A stretch of DNA of 44,648 bases from a virus. Positions 19,708-26,742 of the stretch are shown here, in pieces. The stretch covers positions 1 through 44,648 of the IMG/VR virus record IMGVR_UViG_3300002334_000084; one strand, 5' to 3'. The notes under the pieces were generated by a model that was not told the origin of the DNA, made no database searches, and was given only the letters and a program-made list of their open reading frames with translations. Both the position numbers and the translations under genes were made by a program. Position 1 is the stretch's first letter. Every line of letters begins with the position of its first letter.

Positions 19708-20310
19708 ATGCGGGAATCAATTCGAGTTGCGATCGCGTTGCTGCTGGTCCTGTGCCTGGGGCCGACGGGGGCGCTCTCTGCTCCGGAGTCGAAGCCGAAG
19801 TCTGCCTGCTCCAATGGTTACGTTCAGTGGACGCAGAACAGCACCGAGAGCACCAGTGCCACCGGGACATGGGGGACGCTCGACGGCGCCCTCGGGGCTG
19901 ATCATGATCAGGATTCCTCGAGTCAATCCTTCGCGGATTGCTTCGAAGTCTCGACTGTCATCGACCACATGTTTCAGTACGTCTGCGACATTCAAGAATA
20001 CCGCATCACTGGACAGCAGACGTTTCAGGTTTCAGTGGGGGAGCGTGAGCCGAAGCTTGCAATTTGTAGCAGCAGCACCGAAGCGGTGTGCGGGATCTTC
20101 CAGCAATACACATCCTCGTTGCAGCGCGCGACGAGTACCGGCGCGAACCACTTCGTGCAGACCTTGATCGACTTCCGGGTCGTGTTGTCGAAGGACGTCT
20201 GGTATGGGTTGCAGATTCAAATCGGCGGGGGTGGAACTGCAACGATCACACAGACCCCCGGCGACCACCTTCGGGTCGAGGAGTCTAAATGCGAATTGAT
20301 CGTCTGGTGA
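19708..20310 (+). CDS. Secreted cysteine-rich paralogue A (post-fibre cassette)
   Basis: This protein has 200 residues. The signal peptide ends near residue 25, and the mature chain starts PESKPKSAC. The mature part has six cysteines. A shared core, C about 16-20 residues before FQYVC, recurs in the next two proteins, as does a C-terminal WYG element followed by a Gly-rich turn and a final cysteine. The even cysteine number and export signal fit a disulfide-stabilised periplasmic or surface protein. No enzyme motif is seen. It starts two bases after the previous stop. Confidence 0.78.
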   Translation: MRESIRVAIALLLVLCLGPTGALSAPESKPKSACSNGYVQWTQNSTESTSATGTWGTLDGALGADHDQDSSSQSFADCFEVSTVIDHMFQYVCDIQEYRITGQQTFQVSVGEREPKLAICSSSTEAVCGIFQQYTSSLQRATSTGANHFVQTLIDFRVVLSKDVWYGLQIQIGGGGTATITQTPGDHLRVEESKCELIVW

Positions 20311-20873
20311 TTCCATGCCTGCTCGTCGTGGCAACGCTCGCGTTTGCGGGGCCGGAGCCGAAGCCGAGGTCTGGGTGCATCGATAGGCTCATCCGATTCA
20401 CGGGGAACACTGCGACGTTTACCACGGTCGGCGCGGCCGGCGTCGCATTCCATTTGGCGGGCCGGCTCGGCGCGGACCACGGCGACTCATACGTAACGCC
20501 TGGATTCCTCGCGTGCTTCGCGTACGACGAGAGCAATGGGCATCACTTTCAGTGGACCTGTAAGGACACCTTCGTCGAGATGAGCGCGATCATTTCGGGG
20601 CAAGTGAACGCGGCCGATAGAGATATCGCGATGGGCTTCGCGCATAAAGCGACGTCGGGGACGATGTCGGCCTCGGACTTCATCAGAAAAGTCGCTCGCA
20701 CGCACAAGGCGACGGGCGACTACGTCCAGCATCGGCTTCGGCTTTGGAATTACGAGCTGCAGGAAAATGAGTGGTACGCAATCCTGATCGCTTCGGAAAA
20801 CGGGGGGAGTCCTGGCTTCACAGCAATCCTCTCGCAGCACTGGGAAATTCAGGAGATGGGATGCAGACAATGA
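20289..20873 (+). CDS. Secreted cysteine-rich paralogue B (post-fibre cassette)
   Basis: This protein has 194 residues. The signal peptide MRIDRLVIPCLLVVATLAFA is followed by GPEPKPRSGC, almost the same mature start as its upstream neighbour. Four mature cysteines include the shared CFAY...FQWTC pair, and the C-terminal WYA element and last cysteine also match. The start ATG lies inside the previous gene with a GAGGAG site before it, so the two are translationally coupled. Function is unknown. The paralogy comes from direct side-by-side reading. Confidence 0.78.
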   Translation: MRIDRLVIPCLLVVATLAFAGPEPKPRSGCIDRLIRFTGNTATFTTVGAAGVAFHLAGRLGADHGDSYVTPGFLACFAYDESNGHHFQWTCKDTFVEMSAIISGQVNAADRDIAMGFAHKATSGTMSASDFIRKVARTHKATGDYVQHRLRLWNYELQENEWYAILIASENGGSPGFTAILSQHWEIQEMGCRQ

Positions 20874-21508
20874 AAATTGCAATCGCTTTGATTCTGCTGG
20901 TGGTGTTCGCTTCGTCCGCAAACTCTGGGCCGCAGTCGTGGGCGAGCGGGTGCAGGGATCAGTCGGCGACGTTCGAAGCAAACGCGGGGATCTCTTCGGG
21001 CCTCGGTTCCGGTGGCTTCGAATATCAAAGTCTCGAGGGGACCTCTGGGGAGTGGCCGGCGACTTATGTCGGCGATGACATCGAAGCGTGTATCGAGTGG
21101 GTGTCGACGTGGGGGAACTTTCAATTCCGTTGGGTCTGTGAGAGTACGTGGTTCACGATCGAGGCGAACATCGACTTCACAATTCCATCAGGCTCAGCGA
21201 GTTCGCTTGTTCTCACGGCATCGTCACACAATGCCGACGTCGACATGCACATCGGCCACCTCTATCCAGGGACCGGAGCGGGCTGCGACCCGTGCCAGAC
21301 TTGGGCGATCTTCTCGAGGCACCATCACCAGACGCACTTCAATGCCAGCGAGTCGATCAATCACGTCATTACTTACCCGCTCATAGAGGATCGATATTAC
21401 GGATTCATGTGGTATTCAAATACTGGGGCAGACGTGACGATGACGATGCTCGAGGGTTCATTCATTCAATACACAACGAACACGTGCCAGAGAGGGACCT
21501 ACCCATGA
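20861..21508 (+). CDS. Secreted cysteine-rich paralogue C (post-fibre cassette)
   Basis: This protein has 215 residues. The signal peptide MQTMKIAIALILLVVFASSA is followed by a GPQSWASGC-type mature start, parallel to paralogues A and B. Six mature cysteines include the shared pair (EACIEW, then FQFRWVC) and a CDPC motif that is absent in the others. The C-terminal half ends with RYYGFMWY, a Gly/Asp turn and a final cysteine, again matching A and B. The start is placed at the ATG five bases after AGGAG. An ATG nine bases later would overlap the previous stop as ATGA and is the alternative. Confidence 0.77.
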   Translation: MQTMKIAIALILLVVFASSANSGPQSWASGCRDQSATFEANAGISSGLGSGGFEYQSLEGTSGEWPATYVGDDIEACIEWVSTWGNFQFRWVCESTWFTIEANIDFTIPSGSASSLVLTASSHNADVDMHIGHLYPGTGAGCDPCQTWAIFSRHHHQTHFNASESINHVITYPLIEDRYYGFMWYSNTGADVTMTMLEGSFIQYTTNTCQRGTYP

Positions 21509-22137
21509 AGTCTTTGCTTGTAATGCTGCTAGTCCTGGTGCCGGCGATCGCGGCCGCGGGGCCAGAGAATCGTCCGGTTGCGCCTGGTGAAGTCTGCTTC
21601 GAGGCGACAGTGGTCTGGGGTCAAGGCCACGCTGAATCAACTCAAGTAACGACGCTCTCGGCTGACGATGTGCCCGTGCCGATCACCTTCGCCGATGCGT
21701 TCAAAGTGTACGGCCCGCTCACTGCAGACCCTGACCATGTGGACTTCACGGGCGAGCTGGTCGAGTCCGACGGTCTGCTCGGATTTCTCTGGTCGAAGGG
21801 AGGCGCTGGCGACACTCACCGGCTCAACGTTAGCTATCACATCACATTTCAATCTCCGCGATCGGACACCGGTGACTACCTGCATTTTCAGGTTGGCGTC
21901 GACAATCAGTGTCCGCTTGACAGTGGCACACCATCAAACAACTACGGCGGCACATTCGCAGGGGTTCACACGGGAGTTCGTAACGCCAATGGCGTTGGCA
22001 TCTTCGACGTCGACAACGGGCAATGCTTCGGGCTGATGGTGGACCCGACCGACTTCACCGCCGGCGACGACGTCACGATGCGCGGCGTCACTATGAATAT
22101 CCGACAGGTGAGCACGAAGGAGAGACCATGTCGGTAG
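21505..22137 (+). CDS. Secreted protein 5 of the post-fibre cassette
   Basis: This protein has 210 residues and begins by ATGA overlap. The signal peptide MKSLLVMLLVLVPAIAAA is followed by GPENRPVAPGEVC. The mature start (GPE, proline, then cysteine) resembles paralogues A and B, but the body differs: a longer beta-rich domain with cysteines near the start, at NQC, GQC and the last residues. It may be a diverged member or a different domain behind a shared export leader. No catalytic motif is visible. Confidence 0.76.
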   Translation: MKSLLVMLLVLVPAIAAAGPENRPVAPGEVCFEATVVWGQGHAESTQVTTLSADDVPVPITFADAFKVYGPLTADPDHVDFTGELVESDGLLGFLWSKGGAGDTHRLNVSYHITFQSPRSDTGDYLHFQVGVDNQCPLDSGTPSNNYGGTFAGVHTGVRNANGVGIFDVDNGQCFGLMVDPTDFTAGDDVTMRGVTMNIRQVSTKERPCR

Positions 22138-22436
22138 AGGCCACAGCACCGACGTCGACGAACAACATCACTCGAGACCCTCGAGCCGCCGGCGGAACCA
22201 TGGCGAGCACAATCATCCTGAACGGGGCGATCGACGCCTACGTGAAGCATGGAGATTTCCCGATCCCGCCCGAGTTCGTCGGCTACCTCTACACGCTGGG
22301 CAACCTCGCGAATCTGGCGATTGGCACTGCGATGCGCGATATCAAGTTCGTGCTCGACGCCAGCGAGCATCGGGATAAGGTTTGGATGCACGTGGTGATG
22401 GCCCCGATCAACTTCGTGGCCTCAATCTTTGGATAG
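22128..22436 (+). CDS. Small protein of unknown function at the lysis region start
   Basis: This 102-residue protein has a GAAGGAGAG site before its ATG and overlaps the end of the previous gene by ten bases. A mildly hydrophobic stretch around residues 45-70 (FVGYLYTLGNLANLAIG) and a hydrophobic C-terminus are visible, but neither is a convincing membrane helix. I do not recognise the family. Its position between secreted proteins and holin-like genes could mean a lysis accessory or a membrane-associated protein. Confidence 0.65.
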   Translation: MSVEATAPTSTNNITRDPRAAGGTMASTIILNGAIDAYVKHGDFPIPPEFVGYLYTLGNLANLAIGTAMRDIKFVLDASEHRDKVWMHVVMAPINFVASIFG

Positions 22437-22447
22437 GAGTCTGGCAA

Positions 22448-22723
22448 TTGTCTCTCGAGGCGATCGTTCTCACCATTCTGGGGATCGCCATCCCAGCACT
22501 GATCGGGGTTGTATTCAAAATGTTTAGATCCTTGGCGGTAATCGCAACGCAGAACGAAGCGCTGCTCGCGAGGCAGGATGCGATCGCTAACGACGTGGAG
22601 ACCACAAAAGAGAGCCAAGAGAAGGCGACGCGGGCCACGATCTATATGGCGCAGCTGACGCACTGGACGGCGAAGAAGAATGGCGACGAGCCGTTCCCGT
22701 TCCCCGCCGACCTTCTGGGATGA
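22448..22723 (+). CDS. Single-TM small membrane protein, holin candidate
   Basis: This 91-residue protein has one strong N-terminal membrane helix (about residues 5-25) followed by a charged, coiled-coil-prone segment (EALLARQDAIANDVETTKES) and a proline-rich end. Size, topology and position fit a one-TM holin or an inner-membrane spanin-type protein. No family signature settles which. The start is TTG with a TAGGAG site eight bases before it. No in-frame ATG close to that site exists. Confidence 0.65.
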   Translation: MSLEAIVLTILGIAIPALIGVVFKMFRSLAVIATQNEALLARQDAIANDVETTKESQEKATRATIYMAQLTHWTAKKNGDEPFPFPADLLG

Positions 22724-22784
22724 CACTGCAAGCCTGATGATTGGCGCTGTGCTGGTCGGATGGATGCAGAAGAGGAGAGAGAGA

Positions 22785-23045
22785 ATGAAGGTGGCAAAGA
22801 AGCTAGTCGCCGTCGCGGCGATCGCCGTGATGGCTGTGGCAACCGTGTCGTGTCAGTCCGCACCGAAGTTCGGGCCGGCGCAGTGCAGCGCCCTGGCCGG
22901 GCTTGCGATCGCGGTGGCGGTACAGATCACGAATGTCGTCGACGAAGAGAAAACGGCACTCGTCGCCGAGTACGGCAACATCGTCGGCAACCTGGCCGCG
23001 TTCGGTTGCTCGTTTGTTCCTGAGCCCGTCGAAGACCTGGTGTAA
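22785..23045 (+). CDS. Small lipoprotein of the lysis region
   Basis: This protein has 86 residues. The N-terminus MKVAKKLVAVAAIAVMAVAT is followed by VSCQS, a lipobox-like cleavage site with the modified cysteine at residue 23. The mature part is short, with two more cysteines and a hydrophobic alanine-rich helix. An outer-membrane spanin would be a small lipoprotein in this position, but the proline-rich arm usual for that family is missing. It may instead be an exclusion lipoprotein. Upstream in-frame ATGs exist, but the AGGAGAGAGAG site favours this one. Confidence 0.65.
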   Translation: MKVAKKLVAVAAIAVMAVATVSCQSAPKFGPAQCSALAGLAIAVAVQITNVVDEEKTALVAEYGNIVGNLAAFGCSFVPEPVEDLV

Positions 23046-23047
23046 CG

Positions 23048-23296
23048 ATGGAACTCGATCCCAAGGTCATCGGCGGAATCATCGGGAGCGCGATCATCGG
23101 CCTGGCGGGCGGCGGCGGCCTTGGGTTCGGGTACAGCTCGGAGCAGCATACGCTCGACATCGAAGCTGAAAAGTCGAAGCGCGAGGACATTCAAAAGCTC
23201 TTCGATAGTCAGAACGCAGCGCACGAGCGGGCGATGAGGAGCGCGCAGGACGGGTACACCCGGAGCCTCGAGATCCTCGCCGGGACCTGCGGCTAG
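23048..23296 (+). CDS. Single-TM protein with coiled-coil tail, inner spanin-like candidate
   Basis: This protein has 82 residues. A glycine/isoleucine-rich membrane segment (about 8-28) is followed by a charged helix (DIEAEKSKREDIQKLFDS and on). An N-terminal anchor plus a coiled-coil tail is the general build of inner-membrane spanins, and the lipoprotein gene lies immediately upstream. Gene order is the reverse of the usual one, so the assignment is weak. It is the last gene of the rightward virion block. Its stop overlaps the stop of the converging leftward operon by four bases. Confidence 0.6.
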   Translation: MELDPKVIGGIIGSAIIGLAGGGGLGFGYSSEQHTLDIEAEKSKREDIQKLFDSQNAAHERAMRSAQDGYTRSLEILAGTCG

Positions 23297-23685
23297 CGAA
23301 CGACGGCGCGCACTACCTGCGGCACGCACGTGGCCACGCGGTTCTCTCGGCGATCGGGGGTCTGCTTCGCGTGCCACACCATCGTCCCCGCGGCCAGGTC
23401 AACGGCGACGCGGATCTCGAGAGCGGTCGACACAATGACGAACGACCGACGGCCGACCTGGGTCACGAAGACGTTACTGCGGCCGATGGGGAACTCGACG
23501 CCGTCAATCGTGATCGAGTTCTCGTCGGTCTCGAAGCGGACGCCGGCCTGTGAATTGCTGCAATCAAGAATTGCGACGGGCGGACCCGCCAGGCAGGGTA
23601 TCGAAAAAGCCAGGCTCAAAATGACTGCCAGGGGTATTGAGAACGCGGTGGATCTCATCCATTTGCTCGGTCGTGAGTTGCTCAT
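23293..23685 (-). CDS. Secreted small protein at the end of the leftward operon
   Basis: This protein has 130 residues. After a short basic N-region, a hydrophobic signal core (STAFSIPLAVILSLAFSI) ends in PCLAG, so signal peptidase I cleavage after CLA is likely. No proper lipobox is present. The mature part is a small beta-rich domain with two cysteines (ILDC near the start, ATC near the end). The start is the ATG five bases after GGAGG. An upstream GTG is too close to that site. It overlaps the preceding gene by 122 bases in another frame. Confidence 0.7.
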   Translation of the reverse strand: MSNSRPSKWMRSTAFSIPLAVILSLAFSIPCLAGPPVAILDCSNSQAGVRFETDENSITIDGVEFPIGRSNVFVTQVGRRSFVIVSTALEIRVAVDLAAGTMVWHAKQTPDRRENRVATCVPQVVRAVVR

Positions 23686-23857
23686 CGTCACCTCCGGCCT
23701 CAGACCATACCCCTTCAGGACCGGGGACGCGCCGGTATAGATCTCGCTCCTCGAGCGCGAGCGCCTGGTCGGCCTCTTCGTATCTCCGCACGATCCAGGC
23801 GTCGATCAGTGCGAAGAGCACGACCAGGGCGACGATGGCGATCGCGAGCTTGATCAT
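23564..23857 (-). CDS. Small single-TM protein overlapping the secreted gene
   Basis: This protein has 97 residues. An N-terminal membrane helix (MIKLAIAIVALVVLFALIDA) is followed by a short charged coiled-coil-like stretch (RRYEEADQALALEERDLYRR) and an acidic, glycine-rich tail. It starts by ATGA overlap with the gene before it, a good sign that it is real. Its last 40 codons double as the signal-peptide region of the next gene. TM plus coiled coil with an overlapping exported partner recalls the Rz/Rz1 spanin layout, but the partner lacks a lipobox. Function is therefore open. Confidence 0.62.
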   Translation of the reverse strand: MIKLAIAIVALVVLFALIDAWIVRRYEEADQALALEERDLYRRVPGPEGVWSEAGGDDEQLTTEQMDEIHRVLNTPGSHFEPGFFDTLPGGSARRNS

Positions 23858-24294
23858 TGGCTGGTCAACTTCGTTTCGTCGGTCATCCGCAAAATCGTGG
23901 CCCACTGCTCGGCCGCGCGGAACGCTTCCTGCTCGAGCCCGCACCCGGTGCTCGCGATGGGCGTCTTCGTCAAAGGATCGTACTCCCATCCGATCATCAC
24001 CTCGTCGCTGATGAACTCTCGGAACTGGTCGACGAAAGCTCGAGCTTCCTGCAGAGAGGCGGCGTCGGCCCAGAGTGTGATCCCGCTCGGAATGTGGGAG
24101 ACGTTCCATGGCCCGCCGAGGCTGGGATCTGTCAAATATTCGCGCGGGTTCTCGTGAGCGACGAGCACCCTCGAATCCGTCTCGTAGGCTTGAACTACGC
24201 TGGGCCTGGCCTTGCCCTCGAGTTCGTCCCACATGATGTAAAGCTCGATCGGAAACGTGACGTCGGAAAGATTCGCGTGTGGCTTGTCGCTCAT
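23854..24294 (-). CDS. Unknown protein, paralogue of its upstream neighbour
   Basis: I do not recognise this 146-residue soluble protein. It aligns by eye with the product of the preceding leftward gene over its middle. Shared elements are P-x-VV-x-A, a GG-x-W followed by SH, a G-x-x-LW element, and an alanine-rich helix ending in the F or AL of the C-terminal part. The pair looks like a tandem duplication. ATGA overlaps on both sides show tight translational coupling in the operon. Confidence 0.7.
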   Translation of the reverse strand: MSDKPHANLSDVTFPIELYIMWDELEGKARPSVVQAYETDSRVLVAHENPREYLTDPSLGGPWNVSHIPSGITLWADAASLQEARAFVDQFREFISDEVMIGWEYDPLTKTPIASTGCGLEQEAFRAAEQWATILRMTDETKLTSQ

Positions 24295-24653
24295 TTGACC
24301 TGTTCCTGTGCGATTTGGATTGCGCTCGCGAGGTTAGCGAAGTCGGTCGCGTCGAGATTCGAATAGTTGGTCGTGGTGTTCACTCTCCACATGGCCAGGC
24401 GATCGAAGCCGACCAGGGCCTCGAGCGCGATCGCGAACGCTCGGCCCTGCTCGACAGACGTCGCGAAGCTCCAGAGCCGTACTCCGCACAGCATGTGCGA
24501 GCAGATCCACTCGCCGCCGAAGCTCTCTTCGTGGGGCGGGTGAATGCAGACCAGCCGGCACTCGGTGCGGAAGGCGCGCACGACGGGCGGCGTCTTGCCT
24601 TCGTCGATGAAGCGGTGCGAGGTAATCGGAAAGTCGAAGGTGTCTTCGCTCAT
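24291..24653 (-). CDS. Unknown protein, paralogue of its downstream neighbour
   Basis: This protein has 120 residues. The segment TPPVVRAFRTECRLVCIHPP, then FGGEW, SHMLCGVRLW and a following alanine-rich helix match the order of motifs in the next gene. It carries four cysteines, and its paralogue only one. No known fold or active site can be named. Small paralogous pairs of this kind are often accessory anti-host genes, but nothing in the sequence shows that here. It is coupled by ATGA on both sides. Confidence 0.7.
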   Translation of the reverse strand: MSEDTFDFPITSHRFIDEGKTPPVVRAFRTECRLVCIHPPHEESFGGEWICSHMLCGVRLWSFATSVEQGRAFAIALEALVGFDRLAMWRVNTTTNYSNLDATDFANLASAIQIAQEQVK

Positions 24654-24997
24654 TCGTCGTCACAGATGCAGACGCCGATCGCGCCAGGGTGACGAGGGCA
24701 GTGCTCGAGGTGGAGGTATGGATTGCTCTCCCGCCGCTCTTTCATCGGGACGTCTTCGCCGAAGGCCTGGTGCTCGAGTTCGCAGATCTCTTTCGCGTGT
24801 AGCTCGCAGCAGTGGAAGCCGAGCGGGTTGTGAATGTCGGTGTTCCCGCCGCTGTTGTCGTAGATCTCGCGAGCGATCCAGTGCTTCCCGGGTGCGAGCT
24901 GCGTCGAGCACGCCTTCTCAATGATGTACGTCCTACCGCCTGCCAGTGCGGCAAAACCGATCTTACCGATGGGGATCCACTCGAGTACTACGGGCAT
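24650..24997 (-). CDS. Cys/His-rich small protein, possible metal-binding
   Basis: This protein has 115 residues. The second half contains FHCCELHAKEICELEHQ, then YLHLEHCPRHPG and a final GVCICDDE. Seven cysteines and six or more histidines in about 60 residues suggest one or two zinc sites. The N-terminal half is a small mixed alpha/beta region without recognisable motifs. I cannot name the family. A GAGGTGA site precedes the ATG. Confidence 0.68.
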   Translation of the reverse strand: MPVVLEWIPIGKIGFAALAGGRTYIIEKACSTQLAPGKHWIAREIYDNSGGNTDIHNPLGFHCCELHAKEICELEHQAFGEDVPMKERRESNPYLHLEHCPRHPGAIGVCICDDE

Positions 24998-25000
24998 GAC

Positions 25001-25378
25001 TCACCTCAATTGAAGAACGTTTTGAATTTTGAAGATCTGGCCGTTCGTACGGGCGCGCTTGCCGGCCTTGAACACTCGGCCCTCTTTGCGCAGCTCACGA
25101 ACTCGAGCGACGACCTTGTCTCGATTCTCTCCCGTGAGGATTGACAGCTCGGTGCACGTGTAGCCAGCGTCCCGCTTGCTGATCAGTAGGCAGAGGCGAT
25201 CGCGGAGATGGCGCGTCGCGATAAATCGGCGTCGAATCACTTCATTGTCTGACCCGAGATCGTTGCGTGCGCGGCCTTTCGCGAGGGTGGGGTCGGGGGA
25301 TGTCCGGCCGCAGAATGTGCAGGCCTGGCCTGGTAAGACCCGGTTCTCGCAGCTCGCGCACGCAACTTCTCTGGTCAT
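25001..25378 (-). CDS. Zinc-ribbon plus winged-helix DNA-binding protein
   Basis: This protein has 125 residues. The N-terminus has CASCENRVLPGQACTFCG, a C-x2-C...C-x2-C zinc ribbon. The C-terminal 70 residues look like a winged helix-turn-helix (LRDRLCLLISKRDAGYTCTE, then a LTGENRDKVVARVRELRKEG recognition element and a short wing). It is probably a transcription regulator or DNA-binding factor of the early region. The start is the ATG of MTREVACASC. An upstream extension would be arginine-rich shadow sequence. Confidence 0.72.
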   Translation of the reverse strand: MTREVACASCENRVLPGQACTFCGRTSPDPTLAKGRARNDLGSDNEVIRRRFIATRHLRDRLCLLISKRDAGYTCTELSILTGENRDKVVARVRELRKEGRVFKAGKRARTNGQIFKIQNVLQLR

Positions 25379-25385
25379 TTCTCGC

Positions 25386-25637
25386 CTACTTCCACCGCGC
25401 CATCGACGCCGCGATCGTGTCATACGCGACCGTAGCGACCGGGAGCTTCAGCTTCTTCGCTCGAGCTTTGAGCACCGCGAGTTCGTCGTCGGTGAACATG
25501 AGAGCGATCCGATTCTTCCGGGAGTCGGGGGATGGCCCACTGCCAGATCCCTCCGGTCGGCCGGCGCCGGCGCGTCTGCCGCCCCAGCCCACCTTCTTCT
25601 TTGCTGCCTTCTTCTTCGCTCGCTTGCGTGCTGCCAT
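25386..25637 (-). CDS. Basic ribbon-helix-helix-like DNA-binding protein
   Basis: This protein has 83 residues. A lysine/arginine/alanine-rich N-terminal arm (MAARKRAKKKAAKKK) leads through a GRRAGAGRPEGSG linker to a segment NRIALMFTDDELAVLKARAK and a following helix. One strand with two helices is what a ribbon-helix-helix fold would give. It probably binds DNA, and the arm resembles that of small nucleoid proteins. It is preceded by a GGAGACTCACC site and lies seven bases from the next gene. Confidence 0.7.
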   Translation of the reverse strand: MAARKRAKKKAAKKKVGWGGRRAGAGRPEGSGSGPSPDSRKNRIALMFTDDELAVLKARAKKLKLPVATVAYDTIAASMARWK

Positions 25638-25671
25638 GGTGAGTCTCCTAATGGTCTTGCGTTGAATTTCC

Positions 25672-25983
25672 CTATGGGTGTTCGACGTAGTTCGCGCGAT
25701 GCCTTCGCTCTCGCAAAATCGTCAGGGAAACGGGTGCACCGTACGCGAGACATCCTACCTCGAATGTTCGCACGGCATAGTCGAACCGATCGCTCGAGCT
25801 GATCCCCACCTTCGCGCAGGCGGCCTGGAAGTCGGTCTCGATCTGAGCCCGCATCTTCCGCTCGACCTGCTGCTGAGTGTGGCCCAGCTCTTCTCTCACG
25901 AGATTGTTGTACGCCCCCCAGTACTGACGGAGCAACGGCGGGAGCAGCCGCGCGCATCGCGCTCGCTCTTCGGCTTCGCTCAC
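25672..25983 (-). CDS. Small helical protein of unknown function
   Basis: This protein has 103 residues, starts by ATGA overlap, and is strongly helical and charged (LVREELGHTQQQVERKMRAQ). The C-terminal part has two cysteines. No family is recognised. It is co-expressed with the coiled-coil recombination partner directly upstream, so a DNA-metabolism accessory role is plausible but not shown. Confidence 0.66.
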   Translation of the reverse strand: MSEAEERARCARLLPPLLRQYWGAYNNLVREELGHTQQQVERKMRAQIETDFQAACAKVGISSSDRFDYAVRTFEVGCLAYGAPVSLTILRERRHRANYVEHP

Positions 25984-26738
25984 GTCTTCTTCCGTCGGCC
26001 GATGATCTTCTGCTCGGACGTCACGCGCACGCCTGGGTATTCGACTTTCCCGTCGTTGTTCTGGATGTGCTTGTCGAGCTTACCCTGGTCGATGACGATG
26101 CAATTGAACGGAATGTCGCCATCGATGCAGGCCTGGACCACCGTGCGAAAATCTTCGACCTCACCCGTGAAGACCGTCCGTGTCGAGATGCCCTTCGCCT
26201 TCGGTGCTGACGGCCTGGCCTGCGCCGGCGGGAGCGGTGGTGGTGCGATCACGGGAACGACAGGCGCATCCATCACGCGACTCGCGCCGGCGTCGTCGCC
26301 GCGGTTCTCGAGGATTGTGGCGTGCTTTACGACGCGATCCTCTTCGGCTTTCGTTGCAGCCACCTGGAGCAGTCGCTGCTCCTCGATTCGCTTGTCTTCG
26401 ATGAGCTTCTCGTCGAGCCTGCGGATCCGCTCGGCCTCAGCGATGTACGCGGCCAGCTTCCCCTTCACCACGACCTCGGCCGTATCCCACGGCGCGATCA
26501 GCGTGGCGCGGCCACCCGTTGCGGCCTTGTGCGCCGCGTCCGTCGTCTGACAGATCGGGGTGCAGTGATCGAGAACCTTCTTCTGCCCGACCTTGATCAC
26601 GTCGGTGAGAAAGATCCCGGCCGCCACGAAGCCATCGTTATCCGTGATCTCGATCGAGTTCGCCTCTGCGACCACGGGCTCGAGTTCCGTGCCCATCTCT
26701 TGAATGAATGTATCCGTGATCAGAACCGCTTCAGACAT
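25980..26738 (-). CDS. Coiled-coil protein of the recombination module
   Basis: This protein has 252 residues. The first 90 residues form a small domain ending in a helix. A long charged coiled coil (RIRRLDEKLIEDKRIEEQRL and on) and a proline/alanine linker follow. The C-terminal domain (DFRTVVQACIDGDIPFNCIV, then a YPGVRV element and a basic end) matches the C-terminus of a widespread phage protein found beside annealing proteins and exonucleases. In those phages it is usually described only by its neighbourhood. It lies four bases downstream of the nuclease gene, which supports the same module. Confidence 0.72.
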   Translation of the reverse strand: MSEAVLITDTFIQEMGTELEPVVAEANSIEITDNDGFVAAGIFLTDVIKVGQKKVLDHCTPICQTTDAAHKAATGGRATLIAPWDTAEVVVKGKLAAYIAEAERIRRLDEKLIEDKRIEEQRLLQVAATKAEEDRVVKHATILENRGDDAGASRVMDAPVVPVIAPPPLPPAQARPSAPKAKGISTRTVFTGEVEDFRTVVQACIDGDIPFNCIVIDQGKLDKHIQNNDGKVEYPGVRVTSEQKIIGRRKKT

Positions 26739-26742
26739 GCCT

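Noticed and set aside
18251-22137. Diversity-generating retroelement, as in BPP-1
   Set aside because: No reverse transcriptase frame and no template/variable repeat pair is visible, although other genes resemble BPP-1 proteins.
22785-23296. Firm call of an Rz/Rz1 spanin pair
   Set aside because: The gene order is reversed, the lipoprotein lacks a proline-rich arm, and the genes do not nest, so only a candidate status is given.
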